From Isotricha intestinalis (Eukaryota > Ciliophora > Litostomatea > Vestibuliferida > Isotrichidae), in the NCBI GenBank assembly GCA_023807065.1, contig JAJJLU010000335.1, forward strand, positions 39,826 through 103,825: a stretch of DNA of 64,000 nt, written 5' to 3'. The notes under the pieces were generated by a model that was not told the origin of the DNA, did not search any database, and saw only the letters and a program-made list of their open reading frames with translations. Position 1 is the first letter of the stretch. Every line of letters begins with the position of its first letter. Positions 1 to 9,977 of the stretch are shown piece after piece. The position numbers were made by a program, and so were the translations under genes.

Positions 1-1
1 A

Positions 2-850
2 AGAGAAAATTTAACTAAATATGTTAATAAATTATATGTTAAAAAATTATTTGAAAATGAACATTCATTTAATAAAGAATCAAATATAAATAATGGAAGT
101 AATAATTTAAATAATATGTCTTTAAATTTAACAAGTTATATAAGTAATCCAAAGAAAAAATTATTTAATTTAAAAAGTAATAGTTTAAATAGGAAACCTC
201 TAAAATCAACACAAAATAGTAAACAAACTTCAAAAAATCATTCAAATGTTTCTGAATTTGATAATTCTCAACAAAAAAATTTTTTAAAAAATGTGATTCC
301 AAAAAACACTGAATCTAAAAAAACTAATCATGTATTTAGAAATAGATACTCTTTAAATTTAAAAACACAAAATAATTCAAAAGAAAAAGGAAATAATTTA
401 AAAAAGAATTTTAAAACAAATTCTTTAAGTAAAGAAAAAGAAAAAAATTCAATGAAAAGAAATACTAATATTGAATATACAAATAATACTAAAACTCTTA
501 TGAATGAACCTAAATATTCAAATCAAAAAATAATCAAAAATAATAATTCAATAAATCAAAGTATAAAAGCTAAAAAAAATAATTTAATAGGTATTCATTC
601 AATTAATTTTGGTAACATGATTAAAAAAAATAATAATTCAAAAGATAATAAAAAACAAAAATTAAATATTAAAAATTTTTCAATCAATCATCAAAAACAA
701 TTTAAATTTTTAAAATCAATTACAACTCATAATAGTAAAGAAAAAAATACATCAACAATAAAATCATCATATTTAAATAAACCTAAAACAATTAATGAAA
801 ATTCTTTACTGAATAAAATTCCTAGAAAAAATTTAAGCATAAAAATATAA
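2..850 (+). CDS. Asn/Lys/Ser-rich low-complexity protein, 5' end outside the window
   Basis: The frame is open from base 2 to the TAA at 848-850, so this is the 3' part of a gene that starts before the window. The first ATG in the window is at 116, but the frame runs on upstream of it without a stop, so 116 is probably not the true start. The 282 visible residues are dominated by Asn, Lys, Ser and Thr; I see no cysteine motif, membrane segment or catalytic motif. Only the first 20 or so residues look helical and ordered. Such tails are common behind kinase or coiled-coil domains in this window (compare the gene at 21880), so it may be the disordered C-terminus of a larger signalling protein, but that is inference. 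I do not recognise a family. Confidence 0.6.
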   Translation, partial: RENLTKYVNKLYVKKLFENEHSFNKESNINNGSNNLNNMSLNLTSYISNPKKKLFNLKSNSLNRKPLKSTQNSKQTSKNHSNVSEFDNSQQKNFLKNVIPKNTESKKTNHVFRNRYSLNLKTQNNSKEKGNNLKKNFKTNSLSKEKEKNSMKRNTNIEYTNNTKTLMNEPKYSNQKIIKNNNSINQSIKAKKNNLIGIHSINFGNMIKKNNNSKDNKKQKLNIKNFSINHQKQFKFLKSITTHNSKEKNTSTIKSSYLNKPKTINENSLLNKIPRKNLSIKI

Positions 851-1053
851 TATTTACATTTTTTTGAATATATTAATATTCTTTTTTACAATCAAAACAA
901 ATTTTGTATTTTTAAAACACTAATATATCATATAAAAATATTAGTATGATTTAAATTATAAATAGATATTATATATATTTATTTCTATTTAAAAATTGAA
1001 AATTAATAATATAATAACTTAATTAAAATTACTATTTAATAAAATGTTTAAAA

Positions 1054-2400
1054 TCAATTTATTGTACTGTCATTTAATTCATTTGATGGAACTAAATGCA
1101 GGGATGAAGAAGAATTTTGCTCTGATATAGGATTCATATATTTTTTATATGCAAATATAATAAATATTATCAATAAAGAAATAAAAATAATCGAAATAGA
1201 AAATAAAATAATATTTCCATAAAGAAAAAAAAATGGCATTTGCTTTTTAATATATACAATTTCTGAAAATTCAGTATAAAATCTAATTTTATTCTCTCCA
1301 ATATCAAATAATGTATGAAAAATGTGAAAAAAAGGCATTCCAAGAATAATATTATAATCTTTACTAAATTTAAATTTTGAAATATAAAAATTGAAAGGAG
1401 TATAGGTAAAAATTTTATGTAATGGAAAATTATAAGTATAATATCCAAAAACTAAACTAATATTACTAATATTATCAATATTATTGCATATAATAGTATC
1501 TTGTAAAGGTTTACATTTTTGTTCATTTAATTTATTAGAAATATAAGATTGATATATATCAGGAAAAATCAGAAAATTTGTTCCTGTATCAAATATTATA
1601 TCAGGGAAATCTTTTCTACAATTAGAATTTACACTAAAATTTTTAACATCTCCAAAAACAAAACATTGTAATTTAGCACTCCAAATATATTTATATGGAG
1701 AATTTTCATTTGTTTCACAAAAACCAGTATTATTTTTTTGAAAATCCTCATGTATCCCTCCAAGATATAATTTAATTTCATTTGAACTTGAAATGGTTTT
1801 AACAGAAAAAACAGTTTTCTCAATTTCTTTTTGATTAAATAATTCATTGATAAAATTTAATTCTCTACTATAAGGATAATATCTTGGAGCTCCGATAATA
1901 CCATCAAGATCATTACTTGGAAAATCAGTATAATTAGCAACACCAAAAGTAAAATTAAATTTAACATTTTGAAAATTAACTACATCATAACCATAAAATC
2001 CTTTTGAAGCTCCTGAACCATATTTCCAACTAAAACCTTCATTTAAATTTTTAAATGATGTTGATTTATCTTTGTCAAAATGATGTTTTAAAGTATGTTT
2101 ATCTTCACTATTTTTTCCAGGAACCCAAAGAGCGATTGAACCTGTATCAAATACTACATTAAATATTTGAGGTGGAGTTCCTATTGTTATCTGAATATAT
2201 ACTAATGAATTTGCTGATACATATAAATCTTCTTTTATTTGTAAATTCCTTAGATTGAATGCTTTTATTAAGTTTTTTTTTTTTATTTTTGTATTTGGAG
2301 TTTTGTAATTTATGTTTATTTGAGATAAAGGGATCTCTATTAAAGATGTTATTTGATTAACTAATGGAATTATGTAAAAAATGAATTTTGGAATTTTCAT
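1054..2400 (-). CDS. Pepsin-like (A1) aspartic protease, type I membrane-anchored
   Basis: 448 residues. An N-terminal hydrophobic signal peptide precedes the typical IGTPPQ strand and the first catalytic motif FDTGS (Asp85, followed by LWVPG). A flap-like segment (YGSGASKGFYGYD) follows, then the second catalytic motif FDTGT (Asp271). Both Asp-Thr-Gly triads are intact, so an active endopeptidase of the cathepsin D/pepsin family is expected. Several Asn-X-Ser/Thr sites suit a luminal protein. A hydrophobic segment of about 25 residues near residues 390-418 and a short Ser-rich cytoplasmic tail predict a membrane anchor, as in plasmepsin V, BACE or yapsin-type proteases. It is therefore likely to act in the secretory pathway, lysosome or cell surface. 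A degenerate paralog lies at 6275-7543 on the same strand. Confidence 0.9.
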   Translation of the reverse strand: MKIPKFIFYIIPLVNQITSLIEIPLSQININYKTPNTKIKKKNLIKAFNLRNLQIKEDLYVSANSLVYIQITIGTPPQIFNVVFDTGSIALWVPGKNSEDKHTLKHHFDKDKSTSFKNLNEGFSWKYGSGASKGFYGYDVVNFQNVKFNFTFGVANYTDFPSNDLDGIIGAPRYYPYSRELNFINELFNQKEIEKTVFSVKTISSSNEIKLYLGGIHEDFQKNNTGFCETNENSPYKYIWSAKLQCFVFGDVKNFSVNSNCRKDFPDIIFDTGTNFLIFPDIYQSYISNKLNEQKCKPLQDTIICNNIDNISNISLVFGYYTYNFPLHKIFTYTPFNFYISKFKFSKDYNIILGMPFFHIFHTLFDIGENKIRFYTEFSEIVYIKKQMPFFFLYGNIILFSISIIFISLLIIFIIFAYKKYMNPISEQNSSSSLHLVPSNELNDSTIN

Positions 2401-2964
2401 TTTTCTCTCAAATATTTTTAATTTTTATTTTAAATTAAAATTGAAATAATGTATTTGAGATTATTTTTTAACCTCAAGATGCTTTAATTATTTTTTATTA
2501 TATAAAAAATTAAAATTTATTTTATCTCATTATTTAAATTATTTTTATTTTTTAAAAATATTATTTTATTTATTTTATTTAAGTAACTGAAAAATTAATC
2601 TTAGATTTAAAAAAAATTCTAGAATAATCTTTCTTTGAAAAATATCCCTTTTTCAAGAAATTTATACCATCAAATTTCTAAGTTTCCTTATATTTTCAAT
2701 TATTCCAGACTTTTAAAAAATATCTTTAAAAAAAATTAATAATATATTAATATTTTTTTAAATAACTGACATTTGGTTTTTTCACTTTAAAATACATAAA
2801 AAAGTCAAAAAAAAAGCATGTAAGGCATAATGACATTCCCTGAGAAATTAATTAACTTTTAAAAAATTAATATTTATCATATAATATTCTTATAATCTAT
2901 GATAAAATTATTTTAAATATTACCTTTTATTTAAAGCCAATTAAATAATTATCAAATATAAAAT
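2401..2964. other. Intergenic region between divergent genes
   Basis: About 560 bp of AT-rich DNA between the protease and phosphatase start codons. It presumably holds both promoters. I see no coding exon, RNA gene or repeat. Confidence 0.6.
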
Positions 2965-4203
2965 ATGTCACTAAAATTAAAAAAGGGATTAACTATTTCA
3001 ATTGAAGAAAGTGATGAAGAAGATGAAAATGAGGAACTTCAAGAAGAAATAATAGTTTTTAATGAAGTTCAAAATTTAAAATTAAACTCAATTCCATTAA
3101 CAAATAAGGAAATAATAGAAGATATAAATGAAAGAAATAATTTATTTTCAAAAAATAATTCATATTTAAATGATCTTCTATGTTATATGGAAGGAGAAAA
3201 TTTTAAAAATGACATTTCCTATAAATATATAACAGAAAATAGAGATATAAATTCAATATCAAAAAGTATATTTATATCAAATGAAAATATAAAATTTGAA
3301 AATACTTTTCGTAACCGTAATTTTGAAAATGAATTTAAATTAATAAAATTAATAACTGACAGTTCAAATCATAAATTACAACAAATAGATATAGAAAAAT
3401 CATTAAAAAGAAATAATAATAGATACTCAGATATTCTTCCTTATGAATTTAATGTTGTTCCTTTTCAAAATTCAAAAAATTTTGAAAAAAATAATCAAAA
3501 AGATTGGTATATTAATGCAAGTTATATTAATGGTCCTTTTGTAAATGATGAAAAATGTTTTATTGCTGCTCAAGCTCCAGTTAAAAATACAATAAATAAA
3601 TTTTACAAAATGTTATTTAACAATGACGTAAAATTAATTATAATGTTATGTTCATTTGAAGAATATGGTAGAAAAAAATGTGAATATTATTTACCAAATG
3701 AATTAAATAAAGAATTAATTTTAGAAAATGATTTAACAGTAAAAATAACAAATGTAGAATTCATTATAGATAATTGCTTAATTAAAAGAGAAATTCAATT
3801 AAAATTAAATAATGAAATAAAAACTTTATATCATTTACAAATGTTAAATTGGCCTGATTATTCAAAACCAGATGAAAATAAAGGTTATAAAACAATAAAT
3901 TATTTAATTCATTATATTGCTGAATCAAGAGAATTATTTCCAAAAAGTCCAGTTTTAATTCATTGTTCTGCAGGAACTGGAAGAACAGGGACTTTAATTG
4001 CTATATTTAATTTAATAAAATGTATTTCTTTTTTTAATGGAGTTAATTATGATAAAGATGTTAAGCCTTTTATTTCTGTTTTTAATATGGTTAGAAAATT
4101 AAGAGAACAAAGAAAAGGAATGGTTAGTTGTTGGGAACAATATAAATTTATTTATCAATTTGTATTTCTTTGGATTCAAAGGGATTTATTTCATTCAAAT
4201 TAA
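2965..4203 (+). CDS. Classical tyrosine-specific protein phosphatase (PTP)
   Basis: 412 residues: an acidic, probably disordered N-terminal region (to about 110) followed by one complete PTP catalytic domain. The phosphotyrosine-recognition loop is NNRYSDILPYE (Arg153 region), followed by WYINASYINGPF. The WPD loop is LNWPDYSKP (Asp298, the general acid). The P-loop is HCSAGTGRTGT, with nucleophile Cys334 and Arg340. The Q-loop region reads REQRKGMVSCWEQYKFIY and carries the conserved glutamine. All catalytic elements are present, so it should hydrolyse phosphotyrosine. There is no signal peptide or membrane segment, which suggests a cytosolic non-receptor PTP. The ATG at 2965 is preceded by in-frame stops. 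Confidence 0.95.
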   Translation: MSLKLKKGLTISIEESDEEDENEELQEEIIVFNEVQNLKLNSIPLTNKEIIEDINERNNLFSKNNSYLNDLLCYMEGENFKNDISYKYITENRDINSISKSIFISNENIKFENTFRNRNFENEFKLIKLITDSSNHKLQQIDIEKSLKRNNNRYSDILPYEFNVVPFQNSKNFEKNNQKDWYINASYINGPFVNDEKCFIAAQAPVKNTINKFYKMLFNNDVKLIIMLCSFEEYGRKKCEYYLPNELNKELILENDLTVKITNVEFIIDNCLIKREIQLKLNNEIKTLYHLQMLNWPDYSKPDENKGYKTINYLIHYIAESRELFPKSPVLIHCSAGTGRTGTLIAIFNLIKCISFFNGVNYDKDVKPFISVFNMVRKLREQRKGMVSCWEQYKFIYQFVFLWIQRDLFHSN

Positions 4204-5022
4204 AAAAATTTTCAATTTGTACTATTATGGAAAAATATGTAGGTAAATGTCATTTAATTTTAATTATTATATTTATATATTATTATAGATTAAAATTATT
4301 TTACTTTAATAAAACAAATAAAAATTATAAGATATATTTAAAAAAAAGAAAAAGAAATAATAAAAATGAAATATTGTTAACTCATTGAGAATAAGACAAT
4401 AAATTGAAAAATTAAGACATTGATTTATTTAAACAATTATTTGTTTTTTTTATATATATTTTTAAAAGAATTCTTTCCTTTTTTTTATTAATGTATTTGA
4501 GAGACATTTTTATATTATTCCATTTTCTCATAGATTTTGAAAATGTTCTTTTTAATTTTTATTTTACATTATTTGACCACATAAATCACTTTTAACTTTA
4601 TCTTCACAATAAAGTAATTCATGATTTTTCTTTTTGATATAAATTAATTAGTTTAGAACAATATAATAACTATAAATAAAATTATAATCTATACATTTAA
4701 TTTTATTTTTGGAAAAAAATATTAAACATTTTTAGGAAATAAAAATGATAATTATGATATAAATATTGAAAAATAATAATAAAAAATAATGATTTCATTA
4801 TTACATTCCCTTAGAATAATTGTTTAATAAATAATAAAAATATAAATATGAATATAATGCTTATCACATTTAAAAATCTAAATTTATTTATCAATTTCAA
4901 AAGAACGGATTATGATATATTTGGAGAAAATGGAAAATAAATTAAATATATAAAATGTTTATTGAATTAATTAAAATATTTTTTTAATTTTCAATTTAAT
5001 TAGATTTATATAATCCAAATAA
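4204..5022. other. Intergenic region
   Basis: About 820 bp, AT-rich with short homopolymers. An open stretch around 4170-4388 overlaps the end of the PTP gene and has no domain, so I do not count it. Nothing else is recognised. Confidence 0.55.
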
Positions 5023-5616
5023 ATGAAGGTTATTAAAGAAATTTCAATATTAATAATCACTACAATCCTTACTTTATCAAGTGAACAAAATATTGCATGT
5101 GAAAGCGAAACTCCATCTAATTTATCTGATTGTTCAAAGTATGATTCCCCGGGAATGTATGGGGATTTATGTTGTTTTTATAAAAGAGAAAGTACAACAG
5201 AAGGAAGTAAATGTGTTTCAGTACCATATAGTGCATATTTGAATTATGTTCAATATGATACTTTAAATGGTACCTTATATAAAGTTCAATGTAATTATGA
5301 AAATAAACGATATAATAAAGCTGCTGCTGTATTAACTAAATGTGGTGAAGATATTAAAAATCCTAGTATGAAGAAATGTAAGGGTTATAGTAGTTATGTT
5401 GATTCTTGCTGTTATTATAATGGAGATGTTAGTGATAATGAATATGGTGAATTATTTCCGAAAGAAACTGAAAGAGGATGCTATTGGTTAGGGGCTAAAT
5501 ACAGAGGAAAAATTTCTTGGGGAGGAATGCATTTAAATTGTGTTTCTACATTTTTAAATTTGGAAAGATGGAGTTTTCTTATTTTTACTTTTACTGTTTT
5601 AAATGTTCTTTTTTAA
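5023..5616 (+). CDS. Secreted or surface-anchored cysteine-rich protein with two six-Cys modules
   Basis: 197 residues. The start at 5023 gives a clear signal peptide (hydrophobic ILIITTILTLSS, cleavage near residue 20-25). The mature part has 12 cysteines in two similar halves, each with the order C-x10/11-C, then a CC pair (DLCCFY in the first half, DSCCYY in the second), then C and C. This implies an internal duplication of a disulfide-bonded module. The C-terminus ends in a hydrophobic stretch (WSFLIFTFTVLNVLF) with nothing charged behind it, which suggests a GPI-anchor signal, or otherwise a simple membrane anchor. I do not recognise a named family. A surface protein is the best reading. 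It is flanked by long intergenic regions. Confidence 0.8.
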   Translation: MKVIKEISILIITTILTLSSEQNIACESETPSNLSDCSKYDSPGMYGDLCCFYKRESTTEGSKCVSVPYSAYLNYVQYDTLNGTLYKVQCNYENKRYNKAAAVLTKCGEDIKNPSMKKCKGYSSYVDSCCYYNGDVSDNEYGELFPKETERGCYWLGAKYRGKISWGGMHLNCVSTFLNLERWSFLIFTFTVLNVLF

Positions 5617-6274
5617 AAAAGATTATTTAGTTTTTTTTTAAGACTAATATAATTTAATCTTTATTTTTTAATCACTAAAAAAGAGAAGAAAAAATTTTAA
5701 ATAATTAAATGTAAATAAAATGTGTAAAAATGATGATAAAAAAAGAAATAAGTGAATAAAAAACTGAAAGATAATAACATCAGATTATATAGGAGAATAC
5801 AATAATTAAAAGTATTTCGTTCATTTAGAAAGTCAATCAATAATTAAAAGATAAATTTATTAAAGGTTTTTTGAAAAACATAACAAAAAAAATAAATGAT
5901 TTAAATCATATTATATATACAAACATTAGTCTTTTTTATTATTAAATAAAATTATTTGAACTTTATTTTTCTGTTTATATATTCATAATACTTTTTTCTG
6001 TTTTCTAATATTAAATCTATATAATTGATTAAGTAAGTTCTTACCTAATATAATCTTAAATATTTTTAATAAAAAAGAAAACTATACCTTTTGTAGAAAG
6101 GATAAATATTATAAAGAAATGAATATATATAAAGTTGTTCATAAATTAATTTAAAATCAAATAAAAAAAAGTTTAAAAAATATATTATAATTATAAGTTT
6201 TAATTAAGGTATATTTTTTCAAAAAAATAATTTATATATATATCAATTTATTTTAAATTTCTGTTTAATAAGAG
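5617..6274. other. Intergenic region between convergent genes
   Basis: About 660 bp between two 3' ends. AT-rich, with no exon, RNA gene or repeat that I can support. Confidence 0.55.
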
Positions 6275-7543
6275 TTATTCCTTAATTAAATATTCATAAT
6301 TTTCATCAATTTCATTATTTCTAATTTTTCTCCTTCCTTTTCGTAAATAATTTAAATAAATATATATTAACATTGAAAGTAAAATTAATAAAAAAATAAA
6401 GATAACATAGAAAATTATTAAAGAAATTTTACTATTATTTGAAGGATGATAAAATCCAATAACTTTATTTTCTTGATCAAAAACAATAGTATATTTTCTC
6501 AAAAAAAGATCTCCTAAAGTCCATAAATCATTATAATATGTTTTAAAACAAATCAAAAAAAAATATTTATTCTTAGATTTAAGAAATAATTCCTTATAAG
6601 TTAATTCAAAAGTATAATTCCAAATTTTATGTGTTAATTTTATAATAGGAAATTTTTTAATATCAATATCATCATCACAAACATAAAATAGAGTACCAGT
6701 ATCATTTTTATCAATTTGACATTTATTTTGATCTAGATAATCTTTAAAGAAATATTGTGAACAATCTTGAAAGAAACTGTTACTTCCTATGAGAAAAGAG
6801 AATTCTGTTCTAAAAACAAAAGTTACAATTTCTTTTTTAATTAATTTATCACCAAAATAGAAATTATCAAATTTAGTTGACCAAAGGGGAAATCCTTGAT
6901 ATTCATCAGCTTTAACTAATCTTAAATTTTCTTTTTGAAACATTTTATTATGATATTCATGAGGATATTTCCCAATTACAAATTCTCCTTCATCATCTTT
7001 TTTATATAAAAAATAATATATTTTATTATCTATTACTTTTTTATTTTTTAATTGAGATACAAAACTTGAATTAGAAACTATTAAATTTGGAGCATGCTTA
7101 AGACCAATAACTCCTGGTTTAAAATCTTCATATATATGATTACTTGCTAAAATAAATTGAAAATCATTTAATTTTATTTCTTTATTTTTTTCATTTTTAA
7201 TTAGTAAAGTTTCAGAAGAAAAATTTCCAAAGCCAAAAAATTCTTTATCAAAAGATCTATTTGGTTGTAATTGTTTATATGATGAGGAATCTAATTTATG
7301 ATATAATTTATTCTCTTCTGATGAAAAGTAAAAACTTGATTGATCAAAATTTAAATAAGTAGGAATAATTTGAGGAGGAGTTCCTATTGAAATATTTATG
7401 TAAATTCTTTTTGAAAAGTAATTATATATATTTTGATGATATGTATGATTATATTCAGTAGTATTTTTTTTAAAGGGAAAAACTATTGTAGATACAATAT
7501 ATAAATATTGAAAATTTAAAATGAAGAAAAATAATAATTTCAT
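6275..7543 (-). CDS. Pepsin-like fold membrane protein without catalytic DTG motifs (pseudoprotease)
   Basis: 422 residues with the same plan as the protease at 1054-2400: signal peptide, INISIGTPPQ strand, two lobes, a C-terminal membrane segment near residues 377-397 and a basic then acidic cytoplasmic tail. The family assignment rests on IGTPPQ, on the pattern after each catalytic site (FLIGSNSFF here, FLIFPDIY in the active paralog) and on the LGDLFLRKYTIVFDQENKVIGF segment, split here as LGDLFLRKY and IVFDQENKVIGF, where pepsins have the C-terminal LGDxFLR...D...IGF signature. Both active-site triads are altered: the first is FDQSS (Asp67-Gln-Ser), the second FRTEF, with Arg245 in place of the catalytic Asp. 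It should have no protease activity. A binding, chaperone or regulatory role is possible. The gene shows no frame damage, so it is maintained. Confidence 0.85.
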   Translation of the reverse strand: MKLLFFFILNFQYLYIVSTIVFPFKKNTTEYNHTYHQNIYNYFSKRIYINISIGTPPQIIPTYLNFDQSSFYFSSEENKLYHKLDSSSYKQLQPNRSFDKEFFGFGNFSSETLLIKNEKNKEIKLNDFQFILASNHIYEDFKPGVIGLKHAPNLIVSNSSFVSQLKNKKVIDNKIYYFLYKKDDEGEFVIGKYPHEYHNKMFQKENLRLVKADEYQGFPLWSTKFDNFYFGDKLIKKEIVTFVFRTEFSFLIGSNSFFQDCSQYFFKDYLDQNKCQIDKNDTGTLFYVCDDDIDIKKFPIIKLTHKIWNYTFELTYKELFLKSKNKYFFLICFKTYYNDLWTLGDLFLRKYTIVFDQENKVIGFYHPSNNSKISLIIFYVIFIFLLILLSMLIYIYLNYLRKGRRKIRNNEIDENYEYLIKE

Positions 7544-7619
7544 ATTATTTTTAAATAAAGAAAGTATATTTTAGTATTTAAAAAAATAATATTTTATTAA
7601 AAAAGATTAAAAAAATTTA

Positions 7620-9245
7620 TTAGGCTCCACTTCCTTCACTTTGTGAAAGCATTGGATTATAAACTTGATTTATACTTAAATTATTTTTTTCTTCGGGTTT
7701 TAATTTTTCAATAATTTTTTCAATATTCTTATTAGCGATTTTACATTGTTCTTTATAATATTTTTTTTTCTTTAAAACTTCATTATATTTCTTCAATAAA
7801 TCTTTATAAGAACTGTCAACTTTAGTAGTACCACTAAAACCTTCTTTTTTCAATGTTTTAATATAATCATTTAAATTTTCAATTTGTTTATTTTTTTCAT
7901 TTAAATTATTCTTTAATTCAATATCTTTCCTACAAATATCTCTATATTTCCCTTCAATATCTTCATATTCTCTTTGATAATTTGAAGCAGCTCTAACTTT
8001 ATTTTCATAATCACTCCGAATGAATTCTAATTCTTGTAAAATATCATTTACTCTTTGATTTAACATTTTATTTTCTTCATTTGCTAAATGATAATCTCTT
8101 TGAGCAGAATGAAGATCAATTGAGGCTTTTTCATAATAATCTTTATAATTAGATTTAACATTCTTTAATTGAGAAGATAAATCATCAATTTGTCTTCTAT
8201 AATTATCATTATTTTCTTTTTGTCTAAATAAAGTATCTTTCATTTCTTTTTCATTATTTTCCAAACTATTCATTATTTCTCTATCTCTATTTTGAATTAA
8301 AGTTCTTAACATACTTACTTCATTACTTAAATCTTGAAATTCTGCTTCATAATCATTTAATCGTTTTATTAAAATAAATTTTTCATTTGTTATATCTTTT
8401 ACTTCTATATCTTTTGAATTTAAGTAATTATTTAATTTTTCGATTTCATTTTTCATACTTTCTAAAAGTTCTTTATTTTTTTCATTTTCAGCGGTTAACA
8501 TTTGATTCATAAATTTTTCTTTATCTACATTATTTAAATTTATCATATTTAATTCATTTTTTTCAATTACTAAAGATTCTTTTTCTTTTCTTAATTTTTC
8601 TATTTCAGCATTTAATTCTTTTATTTCATGTCTTGTTTGGTCTAATTCATTTTTCATTTCTTTAAATATATCTTTATCAACATTTGAACTTGATTTTTCA
8701 TTTTGAATTTGAAATTTATTTAATAAATTATTTGTTTCATTTTTATGTACTTCTTTTAAAGTATTTAATTCTCTCATTGCATCATTTTTAAAATTTTCAT
8801 GTTCAGAATTTAATAATTCATATTTTCTTTTCAATTCATTAATAGTATTTTGTTGATCATCTAAATCATTATCTTTTTGAAGAAGAAGTTGTTTATATTT
8901 TATTTCTATTTCATTTTGAATTTTATTTCTTTGTCCTTCAGGATTGTATGCAGATAATTTTGATATTTGCTCTTTATATATTTCTTCTTTTTTATAATTT
9001 TCTGATTTTATTCTAGATATTTCATTTTCATAAATTTTTTCTTTATTTTCTAATTCATTTCTTAATTCTATTAATTTTGAATTCTCTTCATTAATTTGTT
9101 TTCTGAGAGTTTCATTCATTTTTTTTAAATCTTCATTCAACCTTTTTGAAGATGATATTTCTATTTCTTTTTGTTGTATTATATTTTCTAAATTTGATAT
9201 TTTTTGTTTATATTCTAATATTTCTTCAAAGTTTGATTGAGACAT
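7620..9245 (-). CDS. Long coiled-coil protein
   Basis: 541 residues, almost all predicted coiled coil: Glu/Lys/Asn/Leu-rich heptads from about residue 5 to 510 with short breaks, and a low-complexity C-terminus ending near QSEGSGA. I see no motor, zinc-binding or membrane segment. It lies 76 bp downstream of the start codon of the pseudoprotease gene on the same strand. The repeat pattern suits a structural or cytoskeletal (basal body or axoneme) scaffold, but nothing in the sequence fixes a specific family, and Lys/Glu-rich coiled coils attract false matches. The start ATG at 9245 is followed directly by the helical region. Confidence 0.75.
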   Translation of the reverse strand: MSQSNFEEILEYKQKISNLENIIQQKEIEISSSKRLNEDLKKMNETLRKQINEENSKLIELRNELENKEKIYENEISRIKSENYKKEEIYKEQISKLSAYNPEGQRNKIQNEIEIKYKQLLLQKDNDLDDQQNTINELKRKYELLNSEHENFKNDAMRELNTLKEVHKNETNNLLNKFQIQNEKSSSNVDKDIFKEMKNELDQTRHEIKELNAEIEKLRKEKESLVIEKNELNMINLNNVDKEKFMNQMLTAENEKNKELLESMKNEIEKLNNYLNSKDIEVKDITNEKFILIKRLNDYEAEFQDLSNEVSMLRTLIQNRDREIMNSLENNEKEMKDTLFRQKENNDNYRRQIDDLSSQLKNVKSNYKDYYEKASIDLHSAQRDYHLANEENKMLNQRVNDILQELEFIRSDYENKVRAASNYQREYEDIEGKYRDICRKDIELKNNLNEKNKQIENLNDYIKTLKKEGFSGTTKVDSSYKDLLKKYNEVLKKKKYYKEQCKIANKNIEKIIEKLKPEEKNNLSINQVYNPMLSQSEGSGA

Positions 9246-9977
9246 TTTTTTTATATATTATTTCCAAACAATAATTTTTTCAGATTCAATAATTTATAAT
9301 TTTTTAATAAGAAAAAAAATTCATAAAAATGTTTCAACTGAAAATTATTTATGGTAATAAATCTTCCATTGTAATCAAATGTTTTAGCACATAATAAATA
9401 TATCACAAAAGAAACACAAAAAACTAATAAGATAAAAGAGTATAAATAATATAACTATTAAATAATAAAAAATTTATCAAAAATAATATACCTAATTATA
9501 ATTTCAATATATCATAAGGATAAAAAAGATTAAAAAATATATTAAGAGGAATAAGTTAATTTTAAAAGCTGAAAATTATAAAAAATCCAAAAATATCTTA
9601 AATTAATGGAGTTATTAATTTATATATAATAAATTAAATTATTTAAAAATAAAATTTTAAATAAAAAAAATTGATTTACAAATTAATTTAAATGTTTAAT
9701 GAAAATAATGAATAAAAATATATAAATAATTCTTTTTTGATTTAAATTGAAAACTCAATATATTAAGCAATATATATTTTATTTATCATAATGAAGGATT
9801 TTCAATGTTTTTTAACTTTGTTTGATTTTAACTCAATAGTTACCCCTTTTTTTCTTTTAGATTTTGAATTAATGGATTATTTTTACACTAAATATTAATT
9901 AATTAAAATATATAATTATTTTTAAAAATATTTTTAAATATTCAAAATTATTTCAATTTTATCAAATTTTTCTAAAA
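9246..9977. other. Intergenic region between divergent genes
   Basis: About 730 bp, strongly AT-rich, presumably with two promoters. No exon or RNA gene recognised. Confidence 0.55.

Noticed and set aside
1170..1448. Minus-strand open frame of 92 codons
   Set aside because: Lies inside the aspartic protease gene in another frame; composition is that of AT-rich shadow frames.
4170..4388. Plus-strand open frame at the end of the PTP gene
   Set aside because: Starts inside the PTP coding region in another frame and runs into low-complexity DNA with no domain.
7620..9245. Assigning this coiled coil to a named axonemal family
   Set aside because: Similarity of Lys/Glu/Asn heptads is not evidence of homology; left as unknown.
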